Below, one piece after another: positions 50,737 through 60,574 of a stretch of 64,000 nt of DNA. The notes under the pieces are model-generated. The model did no database searches. It was not told the DNA's origin and worked only from the letters and a program-made list of their open reading frames with translations. The position numbers and the translations under genes were made by a program. The DNA comes from Acidobacteriota bacterium (GTDB lineage: Bacteria; Acidobacteriota; UBA4820), in contig JAKQCT010000055.1 of the NCBI GenBank assembly GCA_029559035.1, forward strand, positions 23,450 through 87,449. The letters run 5' to 3'. Each line of letters begins with the position of its first letter. Within the stretch, counting starts at the first letter, position 1.

Positions 50737-52515
50737 ATGACCTGGATGAAAAGATCGGCCCTGATCATCATCACCGCGGCATCGACCATCGTCGCCGCGG
50801 GGGGCGGCTGCCCGGCCGTGTCCGAACCCGATCTCAAAAAGAGCTTGCGCGAGCTGACTTCAGACAAGTACGAAGGGCGTCTCACAGGGAGCGGGGGAGG
50901 GGCCGTGACAGAAAGTTACCTTGAGAAGCGGTTCTCTGCCCTCGGCTTGGAAAAAATAATGGAAAAAGAAGGGTTCAGGCAGAGCTTTTCGTTCACAGCC
51001 GGGGTAAAGATCGGCGAAGGGAACTCACTTTCGTTCATGACGAACGGAGAGACCGTCTGCGAACTGTCCCCCGAAAAAGACTTCATGCCGGCAAGCTTCT
51101 CGGAGGACTGCGAAATCAGGGGAGCGGAGATCGTTTTCGCGGGGTTCGGCATCAGGTCAAGGGAGCCGGCGAGGAACGATTACGAAGGGATCGAAGCGAA
51201 GGACAAGGTGGTCATCGTCCTCAGGGACGGCCCCGACGGCGACGACCCGAAAAGCCAGTGGGCTCCCTTCTACTCCTCCAGGTACAAGGCGTCAGCGGCA
51301 AAGGAGCTCGGCGCCAAAGCTCTCCTTCTCGTTTCGACCGACGAAAAGGGTGATGTCCTTCCCGCGATGAAAAGAGGAGCCGCCGCGGGATCGGCGCAGA
51401 TCCCCGTCGTCTCTTTAAAGCTGTCGTTCCTCAAGAAACTCCTGGAGGTGGAAGAAATCCCGATCTCTGAAGGATCCGGCCTGAAAGAACTAAAGCCATT
51501 CGCGGTGAAGAACGTATCCGCCACGATGAACATCAAGCTCAAAAGAGAGAAGGCGTCCGCTTCCAACATCGTCGGTCTCCTTCCGGCCACCGTAAAGACC
51601 GCCGACACGATAGTCGTCGGCGCGCACTGGGACCATCTCGGAAGAGGCATAGAGGGATCGCTCGCAGGGAAATTCGGCGAGATCCACAGGGGCGCGGACG
51701 ACAACGCCTCCGGAACGGCGGGCGTCCTGGAACTGGCGAGGGTCTTCTCTCTCGAAAAGAGCAGGAAAAAGAACCTGTTGTTCGTCTGCTTCGCGGGAGA
51801 AGAAATAGGAGCCCTCGGATCGGGCCACTTCGTCAAGAATATCCCACCGGGCGCGGGGAGCATCGTCGCCATGATCAACCTCGACATGATCGGGAGGCTC
51901 GGGGAAAAAGTGGTCGTGGACGGGACCGGCACCGCGAAGGAGTGGAAGGATATCCTTGAAAGGGCCAACGCTGAAAAACTCGACATGAGCACGCATGAGG
52001 ACGGCTACGGGGCCAGCGACCACAGCTCGTTCTACGCAAAGAACATCCCGGTTCTCTTCTTCTTTACGGGCGCCCACGCTGATTACCATCTTCCTTCCGA
52101 CACGGCTGACAAGATAAATTACCCAGGCGAGGCAAAGGTCCTCAGGCTTGTCAGAAAAACGATCCTTGAGATCATGAACATGGACGGACGGCCCACTTAC
52201 GCTGCCACGGAGGGGAATGCCGGCAAGGGCAGGGCTTCGTTCAGCGTTTACGTCGGAACGGTCCCCGATTTCACCGAAGAGGGCAAGGGTTTCAAGATAA
52301 TGAGCGTGAGGGCCGGAAGCCCGGCGGAGAAAGCCGGACTCAAAGGGGGAGACCTTCTCATCTCGCTCGGAGGAAAGGCGATAGCGAACATCTACGACTA
52401 TACCTACGCCCTGCAGGAGTTCAGGCCGGGAGATGAAGCCGAGGCCGTCGTGATCAGGGAAGGGTCGGAAGTGAAGGTCAGGATCGTCTTCGGCGCGAGA
52501 AAGGCTGCTGAATGA
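50737..52515 (+). CDS. Secreted M28 aminopeptidase with PA and PDZ domains
   Basis: 592 residues with a signal peptide whose Cys (about 25, in AAGGGCPAV) may be lipidated. Five zinc ligands of M28 are visible: HWDHLG, GADDNASGTAG, AGEEIGALGS, INLDMIGR and HADYHLPSDT. An inserted PA-like domain lies between about 130 and 260. A C-terminal PDZ domain (about 500-590: IMSVRAGSPAEKAGLKGGD) is typical of exported M28 enzymes in several phyla. Removes N-terminal amino acids from peptides outside the cytoplasm. Confidence 0.92.
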   Translation: MTWMKRSALIIITAASTIVAAGGGCPAVSEPDLKKSLRELTSDKYEGRLTGSGGGAVTESYLEKRFSALGLEKIMEKEGFRQSFSFTAGVKIGEGNSLSFMTNGETVCELSPEKDFMPASFSEDCEIRGAEIVFAGFGIRSREPARNDYEGIEAKDKVVIVLRDGPDGDDPKSQWAPFYSSRYKASAAKELGAKALLLVSTDEKGDVLPAMKRGAAAGSAQIPVVSLKLSFLKKLLEVEEIPISEGSGLKELKPFAVKNVSATMNIKLKREKASASNIVGLLPATVKTADTIVVGAHWDHLGRGIEGSLAGKFGEIHRGADDNASGTAGVLELARVFSLEKSRKKNLLFVCFAGEEIGALGSGHFVKNIPPGAGSIVAMINLDMIGRLGEKVVVDGTGTAKEWKDILERANAEKLDMSTHEDGYGASDHSSFYAKNIPVLFFFTGAHADYHLPSDTADKINYPGEAKVLRLVRKTILEIMNMDGRPTYAATEGNAGKGRASFSVYVGTVPDFTEEGKGFKIMSVRAGSPAEKAGLKGGDLLISLGGKAIANIYDYTYALQEFRPGDEAEAVVIREGSEVKVRIVFGARKAAE

Positions 52516-53327
52516 GGGATAAGAGAATGACGGCGCTCTTTTTCGCGGCGTCTTTCATCATAACGCTTGCTTTCGCCGTCTATCAGCGCGGGACGGGACC
52601 CACCTATCCGCTCTCCGGAGAAACGCGGCTGGATGGTTCGCCGGTGAAATACAGGATGATCCGCTCGCAGGATGTCGGATCGCCCGCGGAAGTGGTCGTC
52701 GAAATAGGCGACCCGGAGATTAGCGGTGTCCTTGGGTACAGGAGATTTCCCACATCCGATAAGTTGATTACCCTGGAAATGGAAAGGAGAGGCGGGAGGC
52801 TGGCCGCCTCGATGCCGTCACAGCCGCCCGCGGGGAAACTCGAATACCAGGTCCGGCTGAGCAGGGGAGGGCGGGAGGTCATCATCCCCGAGACTCCGGC
52901 AATAATCCGGTTCAAAGGCGCTGTCCCGGCTCTTGTCCTGGTTCCGCACATCATCCTGACATTCCTCGGGCTCCTTTTTTCCGTGAAAGCCGCGCTCTCC
53001 TATTTCGCCAAGCTCGACCCGATGAGGGATTCGGTGGCGGCAATGTCGCTGCTTCTTTGCGGAGGGCTGATCCTTGGCCCCATCGTCCAGAAATACGCTT
53101 TCGGCGCCTTCTGGACAGGCTGGCCTTTCGGAAGCGACTGGACCGACAACAAGACCGCCGCCGCCGTCCTTTCATGGATCGTCGCGATCGCGTTGATGCG
53201 CATGAAGGGCGGTTCCAAAAGATGGGCGCCTGTCCTCGCGTGTGCCGCGACGCTCATAGCCTTCGGCATTCCGCATAGTTTTCACGGCTCGCAGCTTGAC
53301 TGGAGCACGATACCCGTTACACCATAG
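52512..53327 (+). CDS. Unknown membrane protein, 271 aa
   Basis: Starts by a four-base ATGA overlap with the M28 gene. One N-terminal helix, an extracytoplasmic beta domain (about 30-125: TRLDGSPVKYRMIRSQDVG, GKLEYQVRLSRGGREV), then four helices (about 135-260). Conserved-looking GGLILGPIVQKYAFGAFWTG and HSFHGSQLDW segments suggest a cytochrome-like or quinone-handling membrane protein, but no family is certain. A His near the C-terminus might bind metal. Confidence 0.65.
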   Translation: MRDKRMTALFFAASFIITLAFAVYQRGTGPTYPLSGETRLDGSPVKYRMIRSQDVGSPAEVVVEIGDPEISGVLGYRRFPTSDKLITLEMERRGGRLAASMPSQPPAGKLEYQVRLSRGGREVIIPETPAIIRFKGAVPALVLVPHIILTFLGLLFSVKAALSYFAKLDPMRDSVAAMSLLLCGGLILGPIVQKYAFGAFWTGWPFGSDWTDNKTAAAVLSWIVAIALMRMKGGSKRWAPVLACAATLIAFGIPHSFHGSQLDWSTIPVTP

Positions 53328-53345
53328 GAGCTTGAGGACACTCGA

Positions 53346-55151
53346 ATGAATCTTGACAGGATAAGGAACTTCTGCATAATCGCCCACATCGACCACGGAA
53401 AGACCACTCTCAGCGACAGGATCCTGGAGGCGACCAAGGCCGTCAGCCAGCGCGAGATGCAGGAGCAGTTCCTCGACGCGATGGACCTCGAAAGGGAGAG
53501 GGGAATAACCATCAAGGCCCACTCGGTCAGCCTCAACTACACGACGCCCGAAGGGGAGAACTACCTTCTCAACCTCATCGACACTCCCGGCCACGTCGAT
53601 TTCCACTACGAAGTTTCGAGAGCGCTCGCGGCATGCGAAGGAGCCCTGCTGGTCGTGGACGCCTCGCAGGGGGTGGAAGCGCAGACCCTCGCCAACGCCT
53701 ACCTTGCGACCGACCTCGGCCTCGAACTGGTTCCTGTCATCAATAAGATAGACCTTCCTTCCGCCGAGCCCGAACGGGTGAGGGGTGAGATCGAGGATGT
53801 CATCGGCATCGACGCCACGGACGCGATCCTCGCTTCAGCGAAAGACAAGACCGGGATAACGGAGATCCTCGACGCGATAGTGAAGAAACTCCCTCCTCCC
53901 AAAGGCGACCCATCCGCACCCCCGAGGGCGATGATATTCGACTCCTGGTACGATTCATACAGAGGCGTCATAACGCTCATCAGGATCATCGACGGAAAGA
54001 TATCGGTGGGGGAGAAGCTCAAGTTCATGGCGAGCGGGAAGGAATTCCAGGTGGAGGGGCTCGGCATATTCACTCCGGCCGCGACAGCCGTTAAAACACT
54101 CGAAGCGGGGCAGGTGGGTTTTCTCATCGGCGGCATCAAGGACCCCAAGGAGATCATGATCGGCGACACCGTTACCTCCGCGCTGACCCCTACGGAATCG
54201 CCCCTTCCCGGTTTCAAGAAGGTCAAGCCTATGGTCTTCGCCGGGCTTTTCCCCGTCGATCCGAACGAATATCCCAAGTTGAGGGAGGCTCTCGAGAAGC
54301 TGGGACTGAACGATTCATCCTTCGTTTACGAGCCCGAGACATCCGAAGCCCTCGGCTTCGGCTTCAGGTGCGGGTTCCTCGGCTTCCTCCACATGGAGAT
54401 CGTCCAGGAAAGGCTCGAAAGGGAGTTCAACCTCGACCTGATAACCACCGCGCCCAACGTCGTTTACAGGATAAAGGACAACAACGGCGAGATGGTCGAG
54501 ATCGTCAGCCCGTCAAAGCTCCCCGAGCCGCATTTCGTCGAGGAGTTCTACGAACCCTACGCGAGGGTGAGCGTCTTCACGAAGAGCGAGTTCGTGGGGA
54601 ACATATTCAAGCTCTTCGAGGAGAGAAGGGGAAACCAGACCTCGTTCCACTACGCGAGCAAGGACACCGTCATCATCGAGTACTCGATCCCGCTCAGCGA
54701 GATCATCGTAGATTTCTACGACAAGCTGAAGACCTATTCAAGAGGCTACGCCTCCATGGATTACACCATCGAGGATTACCGGGAGTCGGACCTGGTGAAG
54801 GTGGACATCCTCGTGAACACCAAACCCGTGGACGCCCTCTCCTTCATTTCGCACAGAGAGCAGGCTGAATACAGGGGAAGATTGGCGGCGTCGAAGCTGA
54901 AGGAAGGCATACCGAAACAGCTTTTCGAGGTGGTCATCCAGGCCGCGATATCAAGCCGCGTGATCGCCAGGACCGTCGTCAAGCCCTTGAGGAAGAACGT
55001 CCTCGCCAAGTGCTACGGCGGCGACATCAGCAGGAAGAGGAAGCTCCTCGAGAAGCAGAAAGAGGGCAAGAAGAGGATGAAGATGGTGGGAGAGGTGCAG
55101 ATCCCGCAGGAAGCGTTCCTCTCCGTCCTGAAAGTGGATGAGGATAAGTGA
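53346..55151 (+). CDS. lepA: Elongation factor 4 (LepA)
   Basis: 601 residues, full length. Translational GTPase that back-translocates or helps assemble ribosomes. G1 [10 protein letters not shown]2 [11 protein letters not shown]3 DTPGHVDF and G4 NKID are intact; the LepA-specific C-terminal domain contains [20 protein letters not shown] and [14 protein letters not shown]. It marks the end of the core region, as the Rhs array begins 351 bases later on the same strand. Confidence 0.97.
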   Translation: MNLDRIRNFCIIAHIDHGKTTLSDRILEATKAVSQREMQEQFLDAMDLERERGITIKAHSVSLNYTTPEGENYLLNLIDTPGHVDFHYEVSRALAACEGALLVVDASQGVEAQTLANAYLATDLGLELVPVINKIDLPSAEPERVRGEIEDVIGIDATDAILASAKDKTGITEILDAIVKKLPPPKGDPSAPPRAMIFDSWYDSYRGVITLIRIIDGKISVGEKLKFMASGKEFQVEGLGIFTPAATAVKTLEAGQVGFLIGGIKDPKEIMIGDTVTSALTPTESPLPGFKKVKPMVFAGLFPVDPNEYPKLREALEKLGLNDSSFVYEPETSEALGFGFRCGFLGFLHMEIVQERLEREFNLDLITTAPNVVYRIKDNNGEMVEIVSPSKLPEPHFVEEFYEPYARVSVFTKSEFVGNIFKLFEERRGNQTSFHYASKDTVIIEYSIPLSEIIVDFYDKLKTYSRGYASMDYTIEDYRESDLVKVDILVNTKPVDALSFISHREQAEYRGRLAASKLKEGIPKQLFEVVIQAAISSRVIARTVVKPLRKNVLAKCYGGDISRKRKLLEKQKEGKKRMKMVGEVQIPQEAFLSVLKVDEDK

Positions 55152-55502
55152 GCAAAGCTTCGCTTGCATATTTAATTTCAAATTATAAATTGCAAATTTT
55201 AAAATTGTGGAATCATTTTCCCTATTGAACTTCTGCTCTTCAGCGCTTCCGCTCTTCAGCTCCGGCGTCAGCCATCCGCCTTCAGCGTGTCCGCGGAATC
55301 CGCCTGCATTGAAAAATGAAAAGTGAAGATTGAAAAGTGAAGAATTGCGGAATCGATATTTTCGGGTTATGGGGTAACTCTTGTATTCTGGCGTCGATTT
55401 ATAAAGTGAAAGGTTTATAATAAAAGACGGAGGGCAGATGGAAAATGAAAATGCTACATTGCAAGATGTGACCCCATCTCCCGCGCCTTCACGCCTGAAA
55501 GC
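55152..55502. other. AT-rich, repeat-containing gap before the Rhs array
   Basis: No gene. AT-rich inverted stretches (55170-55205), CTTCAGC-type short repeats (55236-55290) and the inverted border motif at 55451-55468. The reading frame of the Rhs gene is open only from about 55449 (TGA at 55446), with no start or ribosome site before GTG 55503. Confidence 0.55.
55451..55468 (-). repeat. Rhs-array border motif, inverted copy
   Basis: On the minus strand reads CATCTTGCAATGTAGCAT, matching the plus-strand copies at 58932 and 61442 at 17 of 18 positions. It lies where sequence similar to a coding Rhs gene begins. Confidence 0.75.
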
Positions 55503-58007
55503 GTGCCCTTCACCATCTCGCACGGCAACGTTTCGAGCATCAACGCCTCGGCGACGATGCTTCCGGCATACTCGATCCAGGGATACGTCTATGACGACAT
55601 CTCCGGCGAGCCGGTGCAGGGTGTGAGCGTGTCTGTGGGGATAAGGTCGGCGGTGAGCGATTCGTCGGGCTATTATTCCCTTAGCGACCTCGTATCGGGG
55701 CCATACACGCTTGTCGCGACAAAACCCGGCTACGACTTCGAGCCGGCCAGCAACCTTGTGGAGATCTACTACGAGGACATGCCTTATTACGACATCCCCG
55801 CCCACCTGATCACCTACCACATCGCGGGCCACATAACGACCAGCGGGGACGAGGGCTATTCATCCGAGGAGGTTCTGATAAGCGTGACCGATCCGACCGG
55901 TTCGCGGAACGGCACGACCTATACCGACGAGAACGGGGACTACACGATAGAACTGCTGCCGTGCGTGGTTAATCCGCCCCAGCAGACCTGCCTTCTCACG
56001 GTAAAGGTGTCCAAACCGGGCTACTACTTCGCCACCCCGACAGCCCACGTGACCCTGTCGAACGCCGACATCAACAATATCAATTTCACCGGGGTGTACC
56101 AGCCGGGCTGGATCAGCGGAAAAGTCTGCCGGTACGGATTCCGCAACAAGGGTGATTGTATGTCGGTGTGTCTTGAAGACATGCGCGGCGTGATGGTGAC
56201 GGGCAGCAGGTCGGACGGCAGCGACGAGGTCTCGACCTATACCGATTCGGACGGCTTCTTCAGGATCGGGCCGTTCGCGCGGGGGACGACCATAGAGCTT
56301 GATCCGTGGCTTTACGGATACGAGTCGTGCGAGACGAGGTCGGTGTATCTGAACGTTGCCGAGAAGGACATAGAGAACGACCCCCTGGGAGTGTCGTTCA
56401 CGGACGGGGTGACGACTTACCGGATCGAGGGCTACACGCGGATGGCGTTCACTCAAGCGTGCGTCGGAGGGGTTACGGTAACGCTTACCGATTCGAACAG
56501 CAATGTTATCGAAACGACAAGCTTCGACGACGATATCAACCCCGGCTGGTACCAGTTCACGGGCCTTCCTGCGGGAACATACACACTGACCGCCTCGAAG
56601 CCGTGCCTCGGGCTTACTCCCTGGAGCATCGGCGTGACGATAACGAACGCTGACGCGACGGAAAAGAACTTCACTGCGAGGACCCAGACCTACTCGATCT
56701 ACGGGACGGTGACTGAGATGGGCGGGTCTCCGGTGGCCGGCGCGGCGCTGAGCCTGTACAGGTTGAACAACCATATCGCGAGCACCGTATCCAACTCGTC
56801 CGGGCAATACAGCTTCAACGGGCTGGCCAACGGGGGCTACACGATAACGATAGATTCGGGGTGCGTGCCCGTGTTCGGCATGATGTCCGCGTACATCGGT
56901 TGCGCGAGCGTTGAGAAGAACTTCGTGTGCGAGGGCGGCCTCTGCGAATCGAAGCGCGAGGAAGCCGCCTTGCGGCGCGATCTCCTGAAAAGACAGCAGG
57001 CCGTTGACAACGGTTCTCCTCAGGCCGACAATGGTGACATGGAGACTCAGCCGGATAAAGACAATCCTTCAGCCTCAAGCCTTCAGCCTTCATCCAGGAC
57101 CGAAGCCTCCGCCCCCGAATACGTCTTCTACCACTCAGACCACCTTGGAACCGTCAGGCTGATCACGAATAACAGCGGAAATGTAGTATCAAGGCACGAC
57201 TACGAACCCTTCGGCGTGGAGATCGCACCAGTAGTTGAAACGGCGAACAACACGCACCGGTTCACCGGGCACGAGAGGGACAAAGCCACAGGCTACGACT
57301 ACATGCACTACCGCTCGTACGGCAGCAACCTTGGCCGCTTCATGAAACCGGACAACATCACCGGCAACCCCTTGAACCCGCAAAGCTGGAACCTGTACAG
57401 TTATGTTAGAGGAAACCCGGTGAATTTTAATGATCCGACGGGGCATGAGGAGGAAAACACTGAACAACAGCTCTCAAAGGCTTCAGGTGACAAGGATAAT
57501 CCTTTGGGAAATAGTACCGATGCAGATGCTAGAAAAAAGAAATTGGAGAAACAAGAACAACCGGAAAAGGTGGAAGTAAAAGTTGAGGTGGTAACTGCGC
57601 TACCAGATGATTATGTTTTTGGGGATTCCGAATGTCTGCCGGTATTGCGTGAAGGTGACGCCATAAGATATCCGGAACAATATACGGCAGTTGGTGAATT
57701 CAAAGTTTATACTGATCGTCCGTCAGAAGAATGCAACGACAAAGGGCAAGGAGGCGCGCTTTGGGATTTGATAATGATGAAGATACAGACAAAACAAGTC
57801 GTTTCTGAAACTAGAACAATATTTGAATCACCTGATTGCCCTGGTGAATATCAACTAGCAAAAGAGGCAAGCAATCAAGATCCAATGATAAAAACAGTAT
57901 TCGTAGGGAAACATCCGGTTGACACAGAGCCAATAAAATACAAGGAATCTAGACCTTTAGGTCCCTCAACTTATATTGGCCCATATAATGGGAAGGAGAA
58001 GTTCTAA
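55503..58007 (+). CDS. Rhs module 1: 5'-truncated Rhs protein with unknown toxin tip
   Basis: 834 residues from an internal GTG; coding-like sequence continues upstream to about 55473 (FTPESVPFTISHG), so the true N-terminus is missing. About five carboxypeptidase-regulatory/Cna-B-like domains (to residue 480) such as YSIYGTVTEMGGSPVAGAAL, a linker made partly of translated CTTCAGC repeats (DNPSASSLQPSS), then the terminal Rhs core (540-649): YHSDHLGTVRLITN, FTGHERDKATGYDYMHYRSY, and DPTGHE. The last 185 residues (from 57450) are AT-richer and match nothing known; this is the expected position of a toxin. YD repeats and a signal peptide are missing. Confidence 0.8.
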   Translation: MPFTISHGNVSSINASATMLPAYSIQGYVYDDISGEPVQGVSVSVGIRSAVSDSSGYYSLSDLVSGPYTLVATKPGYDFEPASNLVEIYYEDMPYYDIPAHLITYHIAGHITTSGDEGYSSEEVLISVTDPTGSRNGTTYTDENGDYTIELLPCVVNPPQQTCLLTVKVSKPGYYFATPTAHVTLSNADINNINFTGVYQPGWISGKVCRYGFRNKGDCMSVCLEDMRGVMVTGSRSDGSDEVSTYTDSDGFFRIGPFARGTTIELDPWLYGYESCETRSVYLNVAEKDIENDPLGVSFTDGVTTYRIEGYTRMAFTQACVGGVTVTLTDSNSNVIETTSFDDDINPGWYQFTGLPAGTYTLTASKPCLGLTPWSIGVTITNADATEKNFTARTQTYSIYGTVTEMGGSPVAGAALSLYRLNNHIASTVSNSSGQYSFNGLANGGYTITIDSGCVPVFGMMSAYIGCASVEKNFVCEGGLCESKREEAALRRDLLKRQQAVDNGSPQADNGDMETQPDKDNPSASSLQPSSRTEASAPEYVFYHSDHLGTVRLITNNSGNVVSRHDYEPFGVEIAPVVETANNTHRFTGHERDKATGYDYMHYRSYGSNLGRFMKPDNITGNPLNPQSWNLYSYVRGNPVNFNDPTGHEEENTEQQLSKASGDKDNPLGNSTDADARKKKLEKQEQPEKVEVKVEVVTALPDDYVFGDSECLPVLREGDAIRYPEQYTAVGEFKVYTDRPSEECNDKGQGGALWDLIMMKIQTKQVVSETRTIFESPDCPGEYQLAKEASNQDPMIKTVFVGKHPVDTEPIKYKESRPLGPSTYIGPYNGKEKF

Positions 58008-58008
58008 A

Positions 58009-58791
58009 ATGAAGAAAAAAGAAATTGTCAAAACAATAACGATAGTCGTTTGCCTAATTCTGTTTTCGATTTTAACTTCAGTTCTGTATATGGCAGAAGA
58101 GCCTTGGCAAACTGTACTGGTATGGAGCGATATTAAAGCAGGGAAAGAAGACGCCGTTAAAAAGGCTCTTGATAAGGGGTTGGATCCCAATTCCCTTGCC
58201 CCAACTGGATATCCTCTTCTTCAAACTGCAGTCGCAAATGACAATGTTGAGATAGTTAAATTGCTGCTAAAATACGGGGCAGATCCCAAGAGATATGGTT
58301 GCGAATGGTTAGTTGATACTGCAGTAAGGAATAACAATTATGAGTTGGTTAAGCTTCTTGTGCAAGCCGGAGCTGTCGTAAAAAGGCCGTCTTATTTTTG
58401 CTGTATCTGGGATGATCCTTTGGTTGATGCCGTCGGAAAGCAGAATCTTGAAATTGTAAGGTTTCTCTTAGCAAATGGAGCGGATCCCAATGCGGCAGGC
58501 CTTAGTCTCACTACAGCATTGCAAACTGCTGCACAAACAGGAAATATTGATATAATGAAACTCTTGATTGAATCTGGCGCTATTATTGATCAAAGGAATG
58601 GCTATGGAAGGACGGCACTTATGCTCGCCTGCGCTGAAGGACAGCTGGTTTCTGTAGAGTTTCTGCTGTCTCAAGGTGCTGATCCGAGTTTGGCAACACC
58701 TTACGGCGACACAGCTCTTTCTGTAGCGCAAAAGTCTACTAACCCCAGTAAGGATAAAATAATCGATGCCTTACTGGCAAGAAAGAAGTGA
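58009..58791 (+). CDS. Ankyrin-repeat membrane protein, candidate immunity to module 1
   Basis: 260 residues from the ATG two bases after the Rhs stop, with GGAAGGAG upstream. One N-terminal anchor (TIVVCLILFSILTSVLYMA), then about six ankyrin repeats (VEIVKLLLKYGADPKRYG, LEIVRFLLANGADPNAAG, TALMLACAEGQLVSVEFLL). The repeats would lie outside the cytoplasm. Position directly behind the variable Rhs tip and AT-rich composition suggest a dedicated immunity protein. Confidence 0.8.
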   Translation: MKKKEIVKTITIVVCLILFSILTSVLYMAEEPWQTVLVWSDIKAGKEDAVKKALDKGLDPNSLAPTGYPLLQTAVANDNVEIVKLLLKYGADPKRYGCEWLVDTAVRNNNYELVKLLVQAGAVVKRPSYFCCIWDDPLVDAVGKQNLEIVRFLLANGADPNAAGLSLTTALQTAAQTGNIDIMKLLIESGAIIDQRNGYGRTALMLACAEGQLVSVEFLLSQGADPSLATPYGDTALSVAQKSTNPSKDKIIDALLARKK

Positions 58792-58931
58792 AGAAAATGA
58801 ATGGGGTCACCCATTAGCCGGTCGTTGTCTGTGATGACCGGATTCTTTCCGTGGTGATTAGGTACAGCCATTGATTTTATCCCGATCATCCTGTTCATCC
58901 TTGTAAAACCCTTTTTAAGTGTAGTGGGTAA

Positions 58932-58949
58932 CATCTTGCAATCTAGCAT
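58932..58949 (+). repeat. Rhs-array border motif, copy before module 2
   Basis: CATCTTGCAATCTAGCAT, followed by AATG and an extra TAATG, then GTTCAAGCTTCGACGAC where similarity to module 1 starts. Confidence 0.8.
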
Positions 58950-59077
58950 AATGTAATGGTTCAAGCTTCGACGACGAGATCAACTGCGGCTGGTACCAGT
59001 TCACGGGGCTGCCTGCGGGAACATACACCCTGTCGGCTTCGAAGCCGTGCTACGGGATTCTTCCATCCAGCCAGAGC

Positions 59078-60565
59078 GTGACGATAACGACCACTGATGT
59101 CACGGAGAAGAACTTCACGGCGAGGACCCAGACCTACTCGATCTATGGGACGGTGACGGAGTTGGGGGGATCGCCGGTGGCCGGCGCGGCGCTGAGCCTT
59201 TTCAAGAACTCCCTTCATATTCAGAGCACCATATCCAACTCGTCCGGGCAATACAGCTTCGGCGGTCTGTCGAACGGCACCTACACGATCACGATAGATT
59301 CGGGATGCGTGCCTGTCTTGCAGGACATGTCCGCGACGATAGACTGCGCAAGTGTCGAGAGGAACTTCGTGTGCGAAGCTGGCTTGGGCGAATCGAAGCG
59401 GCAGGAAGCCGCCGCCCGTTTGAACCGGTTGAAAACCTTTGACGGAATTGACAACAAGGGCAGACAGGCCGACAATGGTGACATGGAGACTCAGCCGGAT
59501 AAAGACAATCCTTCAGCCTTCAGCCTTCAGCCGTCAGCCCGCATCGAAGCCTCCGTTGCCGAATACCTCTTCTACCACTGCGACCACCTCGGAACGACGA
59601 GGCTGATCACCGACAACAGCGGAGCGGTTGTAAGCCGCCACGACTACGAACCCTTCGGCGTCGAGATCGCGCCGGTCGTAGAAACAGCGAACAACACGCA
59701 CCGGTTCACCGGCCACGAGAGGGACGCGAATACCGGCTACGACTACATGCACTACCGCTCGTACGGCAGCAACATCGGCAGGTTCATGAAACCGGACAAC
59801 ATCACCGGCAACCCCCTGAACCCGCAGAGCTGGAACCTCTACAGCTATGTGAGAGGCAATCCCGTCAATTTTAATGATCCGACGGGACATGAGGCGGCGG
59901 AGCCGTTACCGCAAATCAACAAGACAAGTGGTGAGACTGCCGGGTTAAGTGGAAATATCACAGCGCCAACGGATAAAAACCCCGCCATGGAAAAGAAGAC
60001 AATAAGCTATGTGGTAAAAATTGAAGAAGAGAATAAATCTATCACTGCAGTGCAAGTATCGCTAACATCGCAAGATGGAAAAATTACTACTTCTGTTACC
60101 ACGGCTGAGGGAAACACAACTAAACTATCTGCGGCGAAATTGAGCACAATGGCATACACAGTACAAGCTATCTACGACTCTCCAGAAGTAAAAAATGTTT
60201 CTAAGGAAGTAGCAGTTGCAGTGGCTATGAGGGAAACAAGACTTGGTACTGTTGGCAGTGACGGAGCCACAAACCCAATGCAGTGGACAGAGGCAGGTAC
60301 TTCTTTAAAAGAGAATATTGCTGGAGCTATGGGGGTCTTGAACAATTATGTTGGGCAATACGGGCTATATAATGGACTTAGGGCTTTTAATGGTGGTGGC
60401 GCGCTAGACAAGCTTCCAAAAGGAATATATGGCCCTAGAGTGCCACATTTTATGGCAATGACGCCTTCAAAGATACCCCGTTTTAGGACTGTCAGCGGTG
60501 CAACTAAAGATTATGCCGACTGTGTTTCAGGAATTTGTGACGAAATGGTTAGTACATTCCAATAG
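59078..60565 (+). CDS. Rhs module 2: displaced tip with lysozyme-like toxin
   Basis: Reading frame open from 58952, Rhs-like from 58964 (SFDDEINCGWYQFTGLPAG), but the only start is an internal GTG at 59078 without ribosome site, so it is probably silent unless recombined. It repeats the last two regulatory-like domains and Rhs core of module 1, to DPTGHE at 59893. The 223-residue tip is unrelated and AT-rich. It has VAVAMRETRLG, NPMQWTEAG, LNNYVGQYGLYNGLRAFNGG, the Glu / NPMQ / GLxxxNGG pattern of lysozyme-like transglycosylases, so a peptidoglycan-cleaving toxin is likely. Confidence 0.75.
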   Translation: MTITTTDVTEKNFTARTQTYSIYGTVTELGGSPVAGAALSLFKNSLHIQSTISNSSGQYSFGGLSNGTYTITIDSGCVPVLQDMSATIDCASVERNFVCEAGLGESKRQEAAARLNRLKTFDGIDNKGRQADNGDMETQPDKDNPSAFSLQPSARIEASVAEYLFYHCDHLGTTRLITDNSGAVVSRHDYEPFGVEIAPVVETANNTHRFTGHERDANTGYDYMHYRSYGSNIGRFMKPDNITGNPLNPQSWNLYSYVRGNPVNFNDPTGHEAAEPLPQINKTSGETAGLSGNITAPTDKNPAMEKKTISYVVKIEEENKSITAVQVSLTSQDGKITTSVTTAEGNTTKLSAAKLSTMAYTVQAIYDSPEVKNVSKEVAVAVAMRETRLGTVGSDGATNPMQWTEAGTSLKENIAGAMGVLNNYVGQYGLYNGLRAFNGGGALDKLPKGIYGPRVPHFMAMTPSKIPRFRTVSGATKDYADCVSGICDEMVSTFQ

Positions 60566-60574
60566 GAGACCACG

